A model generated the notes under the pieces. The model was not told the DNA's origin, ran no database searches, and saw nothing but the letters and a program-made list of their open reading frames with translations. Both the position numbers and the translations under genes were made by a program. A DNA stretch of 64,000 nt from Calothrix anomala FACHB-343 (GTDB lineage: Bacteria; Cyanobacteriota; Cyanobacteriia; Cyanobacteriales; Nostocaceae). This document shows, one piece after another, positions 1 to 8,459 of the stretch (position 1 is the first letter of the stretch; the number at the start of each line of letters is the position of its first letter). The stretch spans positions 45,147 through 109,146 of the forward strand of contig NZ_JACJQG010000026.1 of assembly GCF_014696435.1 (NCBI RefSeq). The letters run 5' to 3'.

Positions 1-1146
1 GGTGATTGGGGTGGGATTATTCCCGCCATGCTCAATTCTTTATTAGCATTGCGCTGTCTCAATTATGACGCTGCCGACCCCATTGTAGAACGGGGATTGA
101 AAGCTGTTGATAACTTTGCCATTGAGACGGAAACTACCTATTGCGTTCAGCCTTGTGTATCACCGGTTTGGGATACAGCCTGGGCAATTCGCGCCTTAAT
201 AGATTCTGGTTTTGCCCCCGATCATCCGGCTGTAGTACAGGCGGCAGAATGGTTAATTGACAAGCAAATTCTCGACTACGGAGATTGGTATGTCAAAAAT
301 CGCCAAGGCAAACCAGGTGCTTGGGCATTTGAATTTGATAACCGCTTTTACCCCGATGTCGATGATTCTGCGGTTGTCGTCATGGCGCTACATCAAACCA
401 AACTCCCCAACGAAAAATTAAAACAAGCTGCGATCGCTCGTGCTTTAAACTGGATTGCGACCATGCAGTGTAAACCAGGTGGTTGGGCAGCTTTTGACAT
501 CGACAACGATCAAGAATGGCTGAATGCAATACCCTATGGCGACTTAAAAGCCATGATTGATCCCAACACCGCCGATGTCACCGCCAGAGTATTAGAAATG
601 CTCGGTGCTTGTAACCTTGCTATAGATAATCGTAACTTTGAAAGAGCGATCGCCTATTTACTGAACGAACAAGAATCAGAAGGTTGTTGGTTTGGGCGTT
701 GGGGCGTAAATTACATCTATGGTACTAGCGGCGCACTTTCCGCCCTAGCCTTAGTTGCACCCAAAACCCAGCAGCAAAGCATCGAACGCGGCGCAGCTTG
801 GTTAGTCCAATGTCAAAATTCTGACGGTGGCTGGGGTGAAACCTGCCGCACCTATAACGATCCTAGTCTCAAAGGACAAGGAACCAGCACCGCATCCCAA
901 ACAGCCTGGGCATTAATTGGACTGATAGCTGCTGGTGAAGCCACAGGTAAATTTGCCCATCAAGCCATTGAAAAAGGAATTAACTATCTTTTGACCACCC
1001 AAAAGCCCGATGGTACATGGTACGAAGCATATTTCACAGGCACAGGCTTTCCCTGCCATTTTTACCTCAAATATCACATGTATCAGCAGTACTTCCCCCT
1101 AATCGCCCTCGGTCGCTATCGTTCTGTTTTAGGGGCTAGAGGCTAG
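1..1146 (+). CDS. shc: squalene-hopene cyclase, 3' part (5' end outside window)
   Basis: Class II triterpene cyclase that folds squalene into hopene for hopanoid lipids; a membrane-associated enzyme. The frame is open from base 1 (GDWGGIIPAM) through the first ATG at 28, so the true start lies upstream and roughly the first 40% is missing. The catalytic DxDD motif is present as DVDDSAVVV about 120 residues in, and several QW motifs follow (QNSDGGWGE, QKPDGTWYE) together with WGVNYIYGT, all typical of bacterial and cyanobacterial SHC. The C-terminus looks complete. The stop codon sits inside a short GGGGCTAGA-type repeat that continues downstream. Confidence 0.95.
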   Translation, partial: GDWGGIIPAMLNSLLALRCLNYDAADPIVERGLKAVDNFAIETETTYCVQPCVSPVWDTAWAIRALIDSGFAPDHPAVVQAAEWLIDKQILDYGDWYVKNRQGKPGAWAFEFDNRFYPDVDDSAVVVMALHQTKLPNEKLKQAAIARALNWIATMQCKPGGWAAFDIDNDQEWLNAIPYGDLKAMIDPNTADVTARVLEMLGACNLAIDNRNFERAIAYLLNEQESEGCWFGRWGVNYIYGTSGALSALALVAPKTQQQSIERGAAWLVQCQNSDGGWGETCRTYNDPSLKGQGTSTASQTAWALIGLIAAGEATGKFAHQAIEKGINYLLTTQKPDGTWYEAYFTGTGFPCHFYLKYHMYQQYFPLIALGRYRSVLGARG

Positions 1147-1308
1147 GGGCTAGAAAGCAGAGGGGCAGGGAGCAGGGAGCAGGGGGAAGAAATCACTTTG
1201 GACTATTGACTCTTGTACAGACGCGATTCATCGCGTCTCTGCCCAATGCCCAATGCTCAATGCCCAATGCCCAATGCCCAATGCCCAATAACAACTGACA
1301 ACTGACAA
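1147..1308. repeat. mosaic of short tandem repeats
   Basis: No gene. Contains GGGGCTAGA and GGGAGCAGG copies, a palindrome GACGCGATtcATCGCGTC at about 1220-1237, five CAATGCC-type heptamers and ACTGACAA units. The ATG of the next gene (1309) lies within the last ACAAATGACC unit, so the repeat directly abuts the coding region. Confidence 0.8.
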
Positions 1309-1701
1309 ATGACCAATCTAATCGAATACGAACAAGCCTCTGATGAAGTGCGGGCTGTATATGACGACATCCGCGCTACCCGCAAGACTGAATATATCAA
1401 CAATTTTTGGAAAGCGATCGCTAATCATCCGCCAACTCTGCAACGCACTTGGCAAGCTGTCAAGGAAGTGATGACGAGTCCGGGAGAAATCGATCCACTG
1501 ATGCGTGAATTAATTTACATCGCCGTGAGCGTGACAAATGGCTGTGATTATTGTATATCCTCACACTCAGCCTCCGCCCGTGCCAAGGGCATGACTGATA
1601 CAATGTTTGGCGAACTTTTGGCGATCGTTGCTACAGCAAACTCTACCAATCGCCTAGCTGATGGTTATAAAATCCCTGTGGATGAGCAATTTAAAACCTA
1701 A
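1309..1701 (+). CDS. AhpD-like / carboxymuconolactone decarboxylase family protein
   Basis: A 130-residue protein of the AhpD/CMD alkylhydroperoxidase-like superfamily. The redox motif CDYCISSHSASARAKG (CxxC followed by His four residues later) is the catalytic signature of peroxidase-type members, which reduce hydroperoxides with electrons from a thiol partner. Length fits single-domain members. It is a monocistronic unit between shc and a 0.7-kb gap. The start is embedded in a short tandem repeat and has no clear ribosome binding site. Family assignment is firm; the substrate is unknown. Confidence 0.85.
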   Translation: MTNLIEYEQASDEVRAVYDDIRATRKTEYINNFWKAIANHPPTLQRTWQAVKEVMTSPGEIDPLMRELIYIAVSVTNGCDYCISSHSASARAKGMTDTMFGELLAIVATANSTNRLADGYKIPVDEQFKT

Positions 1702-1760
1702 CCATTATCTGATTGTCTAATTGACCGTATCTGGTCTTAGATGCGGCTCAAACATAGGGC

Positions 1761-1791
1761 ACAGGCAACATTTTGATGATTTGTTGCCTGT
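1761..1791 (+). terminator. perfect 10-bp stem hairpin downstream of the AhpD-like gene
   Basis: ACAGGCAACA (1761-1770) pairs perfectly with TGTTGCCTGT (1782-1791) across an 11-base loop, 60 bases after the AhpD-like stop codon. The T-run after it is weak (TCTCTTG), so it may be a transcript end or mRNA-stabilising hairpin rather than a classic terminator. Confidence 0.45.
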
Positions 1792-2235
1792 CTCTTGTGA
1801 AAATTGCTGAGTTAAAAGAGCGATCGCTTCTAAGTAATTTATCCTATTTTAACTCTTACATCTTTCTTTACCCTGGAATTCAAATGACATTGAAAACTAC
1901 TTTTAATCAGGTTTCTGAGTTTAAATATGAAATCAGCTTACGCAAAAATCACGATAAATAGATGACTTATTTATTACTTTAAACAATCTTTATTTAACTG
2001 ATATTAAGTATGGAATTCTACAAAAGCAAAATTTAAAACTGTGCTAAATGTTTCTTGATAAATTAGAGGTTATTACTCAGTTTCAATAACTACAAAAATA
2101 AGAAGATAATTAAACAAAGAGAGATATTTTGAAACCTATCGTAAGACAGATGAGAAGATTACTAAATAAATTTAAACTATTAGATAGAAAGCAAAAGGCA
2201 TCACAAATATTGAGGGTGCAGATACATAGGTAAAA

Positions 2236-2265
2236 ACAGAGTAAAAAGCAGATTTTTTACTCTGT
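2236..2265 (-). terminator. candidate terminator of the vanY-like gene
   Basis: ACAGAGTAAAAA (2236-2247) pairs with TTTTTACTCTGT (2254-2265). Read on the minus strand the stem is followed at once by TTTTTACC, as expected for an intrinsic terminator about 120 bases past the vanY-like stop. Confidence 0.5.
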
Positions 2266-2385
2266 ATTTATTTTTGCCAATTGTTAGAGACGCAATTAAT
2301 TGTAGAGACGCGATTAATCGCGTCTACAGATGTCAGTTGTTATGCAAATAGTCAATCCCATTGACCATTGACCATTGACCATTGA

Positions 2386-3228
2386 CTAAGGTGTTGATTC
2401 CGGTGCAACACTAGGACTAGCAATCGGTGTAGGTTTGAGATTCTGGGCTTTGTAGAAAGTTTCCAAGCTATCGCGATCGCCTACAAAACGCCAGTGCCAA
2501 GGTTCATAACTCACACCTTGGGGATTATCCTTAGGAAAGGACATCTCAAACCCAAAACGGGCAGCATTTTCTTCTAACCACTTATAAGCTCTGGTATTGT
2601 CAAAGTTAGCTTGCAGATTTGTGGCTGGAACAGCACCATCCCCAATATCTACAGCATAGCCAGTGTGGTGTTCGCTATGACCGGGAGGCGCGCTTAAAGC
2701 TGCTCTTTCGGCGGGGGTTTGATTGCGCTGCGCACCCACACCAAAAAATAACTGTTCCTGCTCCTTCACAGAGCGAAAGCCAGAAATCGGGACTAAATTG
2801 ACACCAGCTTGGCGTGCGGCTCTTTCCATCTCGCGAAACTTTTCCGCAGCTGCTGTGCGCATTTTAATGCGTCCAGAAACTACTGCTAAATCAGATTCTG
2901 GCGCTTCTGTATATGCTAAATGCCCTAATATAGTATCGCTATTATTAGTTTGCGCTTCTCCAGAATTTTCAGATATTGGTGTTTCTGTGGGTGAAATAGT
3001 CGGAGAAGGTTGAGAACTAGTGATTCTTTTAGGTGAAAGGATAAAAAATACAAAGCCACTACTGACAGCAAGCAGGACAAAAGCCAATGCTCCACCAATC
3101 AGCAAAACTAGAGGTTGGACGCGCATTTTCGGTTTTGGATCGGGAGTATCGCGTAAAGCTGCTGGAATATCATCCCCAGAAGCAGCCGAAGAGTGTTGAG
3201 GTTCTCCAGAAAACCCAGCTTTATTCAA
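2386..3228 (-). CDS. D-alanyl-D-alanine carboxypeptidase, VanY / peptidase M15B family
   Basis: A 280-residue zinc peptidase acting on peptidoglycan stem peptides outside the cytoplasmic membrane. A cytosolic N-terminus is followed by one membrane span (about residues 39-64), a Ser/Thr/Pro-rich linker and the M15B domain. Zinc and catalytic motifs are visible: SGFRS, SEHHTGYAVDIGD (His and Asp ligands) and EPWHWRF. The C-terminus ends in a Pro-rich tail. It is transcribed alone on the minus strand and divergent from the AEC permease. Cleavage of the terminal D-Ala is inferred from the family. Confidence 0.9.
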   Translation of the reverse strand: MNKAGFSGEPQHSSAASGDDIPAALRDTPDPKPKMRVQPLVLLIGGALAFVLLAVSSGFVFFILSPKRITSSQPSPTISPTETPISENSGEAQTNNSDTILGHLAYTEAPESDLAVVSGRIKMRTAAAEKFREMERAARQAGVNLVPISGFRSVKEQEQLFFGVGAQRNQTPAERAALSAPPGHSEHHTGYAVDIGDGAVPATNLQANFDNTRAYKWLEENAARFGFEMSFPKDNPQGVSYEPWHWRFVGDRDSLETFYKAQNLKPTPIASPSVAPESTP

Positions 3229-3254
3229 GAATTCTCTCCTAGCTTGAAAATAGC

Positions 3255-3290
3255 GTTGACTGTTGACTGTTGACTGTTGACGGTTGACTC
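3255..3290. repeat. TTGACTG/TTGACGG heptamer repeat with conserved flanks
   Basis: Five heptamers, bordered by TTGAAAATAGCG on the left and GACTCTTA on the right. Nearly the same flanks surround the array at about 20206-20235, so the whole block, not just the heptamers, is a dispersed unit. Confidence 0.75.
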
Positions 3291-3438
3291 TTAAGAAAAA
3301 TTTTCATATTTGGTGCTGAGATTTTCTCGTGATTAGCTGCCTTGTTTCAATAGCCATAACAGATTTTAGACTGGAAAAAAATAAATGCAAGCGCTAGCAT
3401 TTTACATCTATATTTTTAGATGATTTTTAGGTGATATC

Positions 3439-4356
3439 TTGACAAATCTTTTCGAGCTATATGTCAAGCTAGTGGGACTAGTCCTGTTAGGATTCATTTT
3501 GGGACGTAAGCTACCAAGCACGGTTCCCTCAGTTGTAGGTCATTTCCTCTTTTATTTGGGAGTACCGATAAGCATAGTATCTTTTTTATATCAAGCTGAC
3601 CTTTCGGGACAGATTTGGATTGCACCTGCGATCGCATACCTCGCCATTTTACTAGGAGCATTATTAGCTTGGTTAGCAATTAAAGGACAAACCTATGTGA
3701 CAAATACCATGCCCCAACAACCAACGCAAGGGAGTTTGCTGTTAGCTGCGATGGTAGGTAATACAGGTTACCTCGGCTTTCCCATTACCTTAGCAATGGT
3801 AGGACAACAATACTTTGCTTGGGCTTTATTTTACGATCTCTTGGGCACAGTATTTGGTGCTTACGGCTTAGGCGTCGCCCTAGCAGCAAGATTTGGCAAC
3901 AATATTAACAACCATCAGCACATAACTAAAGCAATCTTAATTAATCCTGCTTTGTGGAGTTTCGCGTTTGGCTTACTTTTGCGCCAAGTAAAAATTCCCC
4001 ACTTAGTCGCCTTCTACATGGATAAATTAGCTTGGATTGCCCTAACCTTATCCCTAGTTTTAATTGGAATGCGATTGTCACAGCTAAAATCTTGGAGAAG
4101 CTTGCCACAGGTAGGCATTAGCTTGGCAATTAAAATGATCTTAGTCCCCCTCATTCTCGGCAGTACCTTAGGATGGTTTGGCATCACAGGTTCAGCCGCC
4201 AAAGTCATTGTTTTGCAAATGGCTATGCCACCTGCATTTGCTACCCTGGTACTAGCGGAAACCTTCAATCTCGACCGCGATTTAGCCGTCACTGCCCTAG
4301 CCGCCGGAGCTTTTATACTACTGATTACATTACCCTTTTGGCTGTGGCTGTTTTAA
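3439..4356 (+). CDS. AEC family (auxin efflux carrier-type) permease
   Basis: A 305-residue hydrophobic protein with about nine or ten membrane helices and the two-half organisation of AEC transporters, including GNTGYLGFPITLAM in the middle, a motif region typical of this family. Bacterial members export small carboxylates or other anions; the substrate here is unknown. The frame begins with TTG at 3439 (TTGACAAATCTT); no in-frame ATG or GTG upstream fits. It is followed by GGACAAGG and CAATGCC repeats and by a convergent phosphoribosyltransferase gene. Confidence 0.8.
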   Translation: MTNLFELYVKLVGLVLLGFILGRKLPSTVPSVVGHFLFYLGVPISIVSFLYQADLSGQIWIAPAIAYLAILLGALLAWLAIKGQTYVTNTMPQQPTQGSLLLAAMVGNTGYLGFPITLAMVGQQYFAWALFYDLLGTVFGAYGLGVALAARFGNNINNHQHITKAILINPALWSFAFGLLLRQVKIPHLVAFYMDKLAWIALTLSLVLIGMRLSQLKSWRSLPQVGISLAIKMILVPLILGSTLGWFGITGSAAKVIVLQMAMPPAFATLVLAETFNLDRDLAVTALAAGAFILLITLPFWLWLF

Positions 4357-4442
4357 AGGGGACAAGGAGGACAAGGGAGACAAGGAAGACAAGAAAAAAT
4401 AATCAATGCCCCATGCCCAATGCCCAATGCCCCATGCCCAAT
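4357..4442. repeat. GGACAAGG and CCCAATGC short repeats
   Basis: Several GGACAAGG/GAGACAAGG units run into CCCAATGC heptamers, between two convergent genes. The same GACAAGG family recurs at 31349-31396, at 33256-33300 and, in reverse, inside modBC. Confidence 0.7.
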
Positions 4443-4444
4443 AC

Positions 4445-4981
4445 CTATAAACGAGATGATACCTCGCTCCGTGGGCTAAACTTTGCAGCTAAATCTGCTG
4501 GGTTTGTATATTCATAAGGTTCAAAAGGCTGATGAATCCAAGGATTATCTGTGAGATAGTCAACATAATAATCTGGCTCAAAAACTGAACAGGCTTTATA
4601 CCAAATTACAGCAGAGCGAATTTCGGAAATCTCAAATTCAGGATGTTGCTGTAGCCAGGGAATAGTCTCTTGAATTGTGATACCAGAGTCTACTAAGTCA
4701 TCAACTAATAGAATCCGCGAACCTAAAGTTTCGCTAGTCATTGTTAAATGACGTGACAAGATTAACGATCCCCTTTCTTGCTTGCCGGGGCCACTGTAAG
4801 ATGATGTTGCTAAAATTGCCAGAGGTTGCTTATATATACGGGAAAGAATATCTCCCACCCGTAGTCCACCTCTGGCTAGACAGACAATCTGGTTGAATTC
4901 CCAACCGGATTGATAAATCTGAGCAGCCAGTTGTTCGATTTTCTGGTGATAATCTGACCAAGAAACGTAAAGGTCTGGCAT
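4445..4981 (-). CDS. purine-type phosphoribosyltransferase
   Basis: A 178-residue type I phosphoribosyltransferase. The PRPP-binding loop is clear as RILLVDDLVDSGITI (two acidic residues followed by DSG), and VCLARGGLRVGDIL supplies the earlier PPi-binding segment. Such proteins transfer ribose-5-phosphate to hypoxanthine, guanine or xanthine in purine salvage. The short length and the WSDYHQKIEQLAAQI start resemble xanthine/guanine-type members. Which base is used cannot be read from the sequence. It is divergent from the GPH symporter at 5051. Confidence 0.8.
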   Translation of the reverse strand: MPDLYVSWSDYHQKIEQLAAQIYQSGWEFNQIVCLARGGLRVGDILSRIYKQPLAILATSSYSGPGKQERGSLILSRHLTMTSETLGSRILLVDDLVDSGITIQETIPWLQQHPEFEISEIRSAVIWYKACSVFEPDYYVDYLTDNPWIHQPFEPYEYTNPADLAAKFSPRSEVSSRL

Positions 4982-5050
4982 AAAGCAAGGGGTTTTGGTG
5001 AATACTGAAGGAATTGCAAATTCTTTATTTTAATATGAGCGCTAAATATT

Positions 5051-6472
5051 ATGAATGATTCTGTTGCTGATGACTCTCACAAAAGTGAAAAGCTATCATT
5101 TAAAACTAAACTAGCTTACGGTGCAGGTGACTTAGGCCCCGCGATTAATGCCAATATTTCGGTGTTTTTTTTATTGGTGTTCTTTACTAATGTTGCTGGG
5201 ATTCCAGCTGGTTTAGCCGGCAGCATTTTGATGATTGGTAAAATTTGGGATGCAGTCAACGATCCATTTGTCGGGTTTCTCACAGATAAAACTCAATCTC
5301 GGCGTTGGGGTCGTCGTTTACCTTGGCTATTATATGGGGCTATTCCCTTTGGAGTTTTCTTTTTCTTACAGTGGATTGTACCACCGTTTAGTGTCTGGGG
5401 TTTATTTTGGTATTACGTAGTCATTGGGTTGATATCTCAGGTGTTTTACACCGTCGTCAATTTGCCTTATACGGCAATGACTCCAGAACTGACGCAAGAT
5501 TATGATGAACGTACTAGCCTCAATAGTTTTCGCTTTACTTTTTCGATTGGTGGCAGTATTTTATCGTTGATTTTGTCGAAGATTGTCTTTTCTCAAATTA
5601 GCGATCGCGCTCAACAATATGTAGTCTTAGCCGCTATCTGTACTATAATTTCTGTTTTCAGCTTATATTGGTGCGTTTACGGTACGCGCGATCGCGTTTT
5701 AGAATTTGAAGCTAAACGTATCCAATTAGAAGCACCGCCATCTATTCCTTTTTTCGACCAATTAAAAATTGTCTTTAGCAATCGACCTTTTTTATTTGTT
5801 ATTGGTATATATCTTTGTTCTTGGTTAGGCGTACAAATTACAGCCAGTATTATTCCTTATTTTGTCGTTTACTGTATGCGTCTCCCAGAAGCAGACGTAC
5901 CTACAACTATGATAGCCGTCCAAGGAACAGCTTTAATCATGCTATTTTTTTGGAGTAATTTAAGTAAAAAAGTTGGCAAGAAAGTTGTTTATTTTCTGGG
6001 AATGATTTTATGGATAATCGCCGCCGCCGGACTATATTTTTTACAACCCGGTCAAATAATTGTCATGTATATTATGGCGGTGATGGCAGGTTTTGGTGTC
6101 TCTACAGCTTACCTTGTTCCTTGGTCAATGATTCCCGATGTGATTGAATTAGATGAACTGCAAACCGGACAACGCCGCGAAGGTGTGTTTTATGGTTTCA
6201 TGGTGTTGTTGCAAAAGTTTGGTTTAGCTTTTGGGTTATTTTTAGTAGGAAATGCCTTACAAGCTTACGGTTTTAAAGAAGCTGTTGCTGGACAAACAGT
6301 ACTTCCTACACAACCGGAATCAGCATTATTAGCAATACGTCTTGCGGTTGGGCCTTTACCGACAATTTGTTTAATTGCTGGTTTATTTTTAACCTACTTT
6401 TACCCAATTACCAGGGAAATGCACGCCGAAATTATGTTGAAACTGCAACAGCGAAAAGAAAAGATTGAGTAA
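5051..6472 (+). CDS. GPH-type sugar:cation symporter (MFS superfamily)
   Basis: A 473-residue transporter with twelve predicted membrane helices. The N-terminal LAYGAGDLGPAINAN, the DAVNDPFVGFLTDKTQSRRWGRRLPWLL segment and MTPELTQDYDERTSLNSFR are hallmark motifs of the glycoside-pentoside-hexuronide:cation symporter family, which imports glycosides with Na+ or H+. The substrate is not predictable. It stands alone, divergent from the phosphoribosyltransferase and convergent with a small membrane-protein gene. Confidence 0.88.
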   Translation: MNDSVADDSHKSEKLSFKTKLAYGAGDLGPAINANISVFFLLVFFTNVAGIPAGLAGSILMIGKIWDAVNDPFVGFLTDKTQSRRWGRRLPWLLYGAIPFGVFFFLQWIVPPFSVWGLFWYYVVIGLISQVFYTVVNLPYTAMTPELTQDYDERTSLNSFRFTFSIGGSILSLILSKIVFSQISDRAQQYVVLAAICTIISVFSLYWCVYGTRDRVLEFEAKRIQLEAPPSIPFFDQLKIVFSNRPFLFVIGIYLCSWLGVQITASIIPYFVVYCMRLPEADVPTTMIAVQGTALIMLFFWSNLSKKVGKKVVYFLGMILWIIAAAGLYFLQPGQIIVMYIMAVMAGFGVSTAYLVPWSMIPDVIELDELQTGQRREGVFYGFMVLLQKFGLAFGLFLVGNALQAYGFKEAVAGQTVLPTQPESALLAIRLAVGPLPTICLIAGLFLTYFYPITREMHAEIMLKLQQRKEKIE

Positions 6473-6497
6473 TAAAAAAGGTGGGGAATTACCCACC
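6473..6497 (-). terminator. intrinsic terminator for the minus-strand gene at 6558
   Basis: GGTGGG (6480-6485) and CCCACC (6492-6497) form a stem. On the minus strand it is followed directly by TTTTTTATT, which overlaps the symporter stop region. It lies 60 bases past the end of the 6558-7028 gene. Confidence 0.6.
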
Positions 6498-6557
6498 CTA
6501 CAAATGACAAATGACTATTGTACAGACAAGGGTTATCCGTCTCTCATGACCAATGAA

Positions 6558-7028
6558 TTATAATTGCCCTTGAATAATATCAGCCAATTCACTCCGAGTT
6601 TTCTTTACTTCTGACCAAAAAACTAACCAAACTATAAATAGTATTCCGAAAGGTGTAGATAAAAATAGAAATCTCAAATAAATAGGTAAAGCATCTTGCA
6701 GCATAATTGGTAGAAAACCACCATGCCAAAACCAAAATAAGAATATTAAAAAACCAATAGCAGCAGGATGTAAACTCATTTGAATATGCACTACTGTTTG
6801 CTGAGATTGTGTTTCTAAGCTACCTTTAATTACGGGGATAAATAATTTGCGATAGACGTTGCGAGTAATATTAAAGCTTTCTGCGGAGATGGTTCCGTAA
6901 TAAGGTAATTTTGCATCTGGAAATTGCAAAATTTTCGCTGTTTCAATCTTGGCACTCAAACGTTGTAAAACTACAGGTACTATATCAGGCGTGCAAATCG
7001 TAAAGCGATCGTAAGGTAGTAGTTTCAT
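6558..7028 (-). CDS. small membrane protein of unknown function
   Basis: A 156-residue protein that I do not recognise. It has a soluble N-terminal half (KLLPYDRFTICTPDIVPVVLQRLSAKIE), then two membrane helices around residues 85-105 and 115-140, and a charged C-terminus. The layout resembles small cyanobacterial membrane proteins whose N-terminal domain precedes a two-helix hairpin. A frame of 39 codons just upstream (start about 7154, ending six bases before this ATG) could be a leader peptide, but support is weak. Confidence 0.6.
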   Translation of the reverse strand: MKLLPYDRFTICTPDIVPVVLQRLSAKIETAKILQFPDAKLPYYGTISAESFNITRNVYRKLFIPVIKGSLETQSQQTVVHIQMSLHPAAIGFLIFLFWFWHGGFLPIMLQDALPIYLRFLFLSTPFGILFIVWLVFWSEVKKTRSELADIIQGQL

Positions 7029-7180
7029 AATGCTTTAAGTTACTGTCTGCAAAACCCAGATTACATATTTCAATACAGGGTATTGCTTGCAGTATTCCCC
7101 TGACAGTAACTTCTCTAACAGCTGATGTAACTGTTGTCTTTGTTCAGATATCATGAGGGCGAGTGAGAAATGCCAGAAGA

Positions 7181-7204
7181 TGAGAAATGCGATCGCATTT
7201 CTCA
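7181..7204. repeat. 24-bp perfect palindrome centred on HIP1, copy A
   Basis: Arms TGAGAAAT and ATTTCTCA flank GCGATCGC. The identical 24-base palindrome recurs at 8434-8457, in each case just beyond the C-terminal codons of a metal-binding-protein gene or its remnant. Confidence 0.85.
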
Positions 7205-7206
7205 AT

Positions 7207-7296
7207 TCAATTCTTGAGTTGAAAGGCTGTGTATTTACCCCCCAGTGCTTCAATTATGATGCGGGTATTCGCTTCCATCATTAAATTCAGGCGATC
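7207..7296 (-). pseudogene. remnant of a second metal-binding lipoprotein gene (C-terminus only)
   Basis: The minus strand encodes MMEANTRIIIEALGGKYTAF followed by QLKN and a stop (7207-7209). This matches the last residues of the intact binding protein at 8460-9581 (MMQANTRTIVEALGGKYTPF, then QVNK and a stop). Upstream the frame is closed by TAG near 7298 and nothing else of the gene is recognisable. Seen: about 24 matching codons with downstream palindrome conserved. Inferred: an old duplication of the binding-protein gene, now mostly deleted. Confidence 0.75.
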
Positions 7297-7318
7297 GCGC
7301 TATACCAGGATACACATT

Positions 7319-7960
7319 TTATGAGCTTGGATATTCAACACTACAAGTATTATCTTGTACATTAAACAGCTTTCGTTCTCGTGTTTGTGGGTTTGGATAC
7401 CAAGAATAACGATTATTAGGAGAATTTAACCAATAGTTCGCAACAATTTTTTGGCATTCAGCTAAATCATTGGCTTTAAAATTAATACCTATTGTATCTT
7501 CTTTACCTATATATTCAAAGTTCTTAGAAACACAGATAAACCCATTGAAATTTTTATCTTTTATCAATGCATCTACAATGTTACCTTTAAGTTTATTAAT
7601 GCAATTTTTCTGATCCCCAACTCGGTACATTACACTATATATTCTCAAGGTTGGATAACCTTCCATGAGTCCTTTTGTACTATGATTTGATGATAGAGAA
7701 TTTAATGTAATTGCATTATTAATTGCTGTTTGATTTTTACTGTTATGTCTAGTATAGTAATAACAGGTTTTAATTGATACAATAATTAAGGCAATACCCA
7801 AAACAATTTTTAATTGATCAAACTCATTTAAATAGTTACTAATGTTAATTTTGAAAAACTTTCTAAGTATTCGATCAAATATATAACCCCATACATATAT
7901 ACCTAATATATAACCTAAAACATCTATTAACAAAGCTATAATAAATTTTAGATAAAACAT
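7319..7960 (-). CDS. AT-rich hypothetical membrane protein
   Basis: A 213-residue protein of unknown function. Two membrane spans lie in the N-terminal 70 residues (FIIALLIDVLGYILGIYVWG and LKIVLGIALIIVSIKT), followed by a soluble domain of about 140 residues with four cysteines. Base composition is clearly richer in A+T than in neighbouring genes. The gene sits between the remnant at 7207 and the intact binding-protein gene, that is, between two copies of a duplicated sequence, which fits later acquisition. No family was recognised. Confidence 0.55.
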   Translation of the reverse strand: MFYLKFIIALLIDVLGYILGIYVWGYIFDRILRKFFKINISNYLNEFDQLKIVLGIALIIVSIKTCYYYTRHNSKNQTAINNAITLNSLSSNHSTKGLMEGYPTLRIYSVMYRVGDQKNCINKLKGNIVDALIKDKNFNGFICVSKNFEYIGKEDTIGINFKANDLAECQKIVANYWLNSPNNRYSWYPNPQTRERKLFNVQDNTCSVEYPSS

Positions 7961-8459
7961 ATGAAAGAACCAAATAATAAATAATCAATATCATATTCAT
8001 GATAATCTTGAATATAAAACAGTGGCAATAAGAAAATTTACGTAAAAAATAATATTTATTCTTTTGCAATACATTTAGCAGTAGGTTGGGTTGAGGAACG
8101 AAACCCAACATTTGCGTTACTTCATTGCTCAGGTGGAAAAACCTCATCAAGGGGAGTAACAATCACATTCACTTTTCATCCTTCCTAAGATTTTCTTCAT
8201 GAAGCTCAGGTATCACGCCACTTCACAGTACCTTATTTATAACTAATTAACTTACCTGTACTTTCATCAAAGGGAATTTCTGCAAACCAGGTATTGGTGT
8301 TGATGTACTCTACCCTGGATTTCTCACAAAATTTTTCAAACTTCAGCGTTCTCTTTATTTATAGGTCGTAGGGGCTACTTAAGCGAGATAGTCGTGCATT
8401 GGATTATATCTGTGAACCCACCCCTACAGGTTGTGAGAAATGCGATCGCATTTCTCAAT
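7961..8459. other. gap with decayed coding fragment and repeats
   Basis: Holds the GTAGGTTGGGTTGAGGAACG repeat (about 8083-8112), common between cyanobacterial genes. On the minus strand at about 8236-8350 a 38-codon stretch reads FEKFCEKSRVEYINT, then WFAEIPFDESTGKLISYK and a stop. It looks like the C-terminus of a real protein but has no start and is closed upstream by TAA. A GTAGGGG/CCCCTAC pair (8373-8427) precedes the palindrome. Confidence 0.4.
8434..8457. repeat. 24-bp perfect palindrome centred on HIP1, copy B
   Basis: Identical to 7181-7204; lies three bases beyond the end of the metal-binding lipoprotein gene. On either strand it would form a 12-bp hairpin and may mark the transcript end. 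Confidence 0.85.

Larger units (their letters stand above)
1702..2385. other. gene-free gap with hairpins
   Basis: AT-rich and without a convincing gene; a 62-codon frame at 1773-1961 has no family resemblance and begins in a hairpin loop. It holds hairpins at 1761-1791 and 2236-2265 and two copies of the GAGACGCGATTAATCGCGTC-type palindrome near 2285-2328, then TTGACCA repeats up to the vanY stop. Confidence 0.6.

Noticed and set aside
1773-1961. 62-codon frame after the AhpD-like gene
   Set aside because: Begins inside a hairpin loop and has no recognisable protein pattern or start signal.
4173-4517. 114-codon plus-strand frame overlapping the AEC and phosphoribosyltransferase genes
   Set aside because: Shadow of the AEC gene that runs through GACAAGG and CAATGCC repeats into an antisense gene.
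7035-7253. 72-codon minus-strand frame
   Set aside because: Its first half is the wrong frame of the binding-protein remnant and the HIP1 palindrome. Only the last 39 codons (from ATG near 7154) could be a leader peptide, with weak support.
7875-8162. 95-codon minus-strand frame overlapping the AT-rich membrane gene
   Set aside because: Overlaps 7319-7960 in another frame and includes the GTAGGTTGGGTTGAGG repeat; likely chance in AT-rich DNA.
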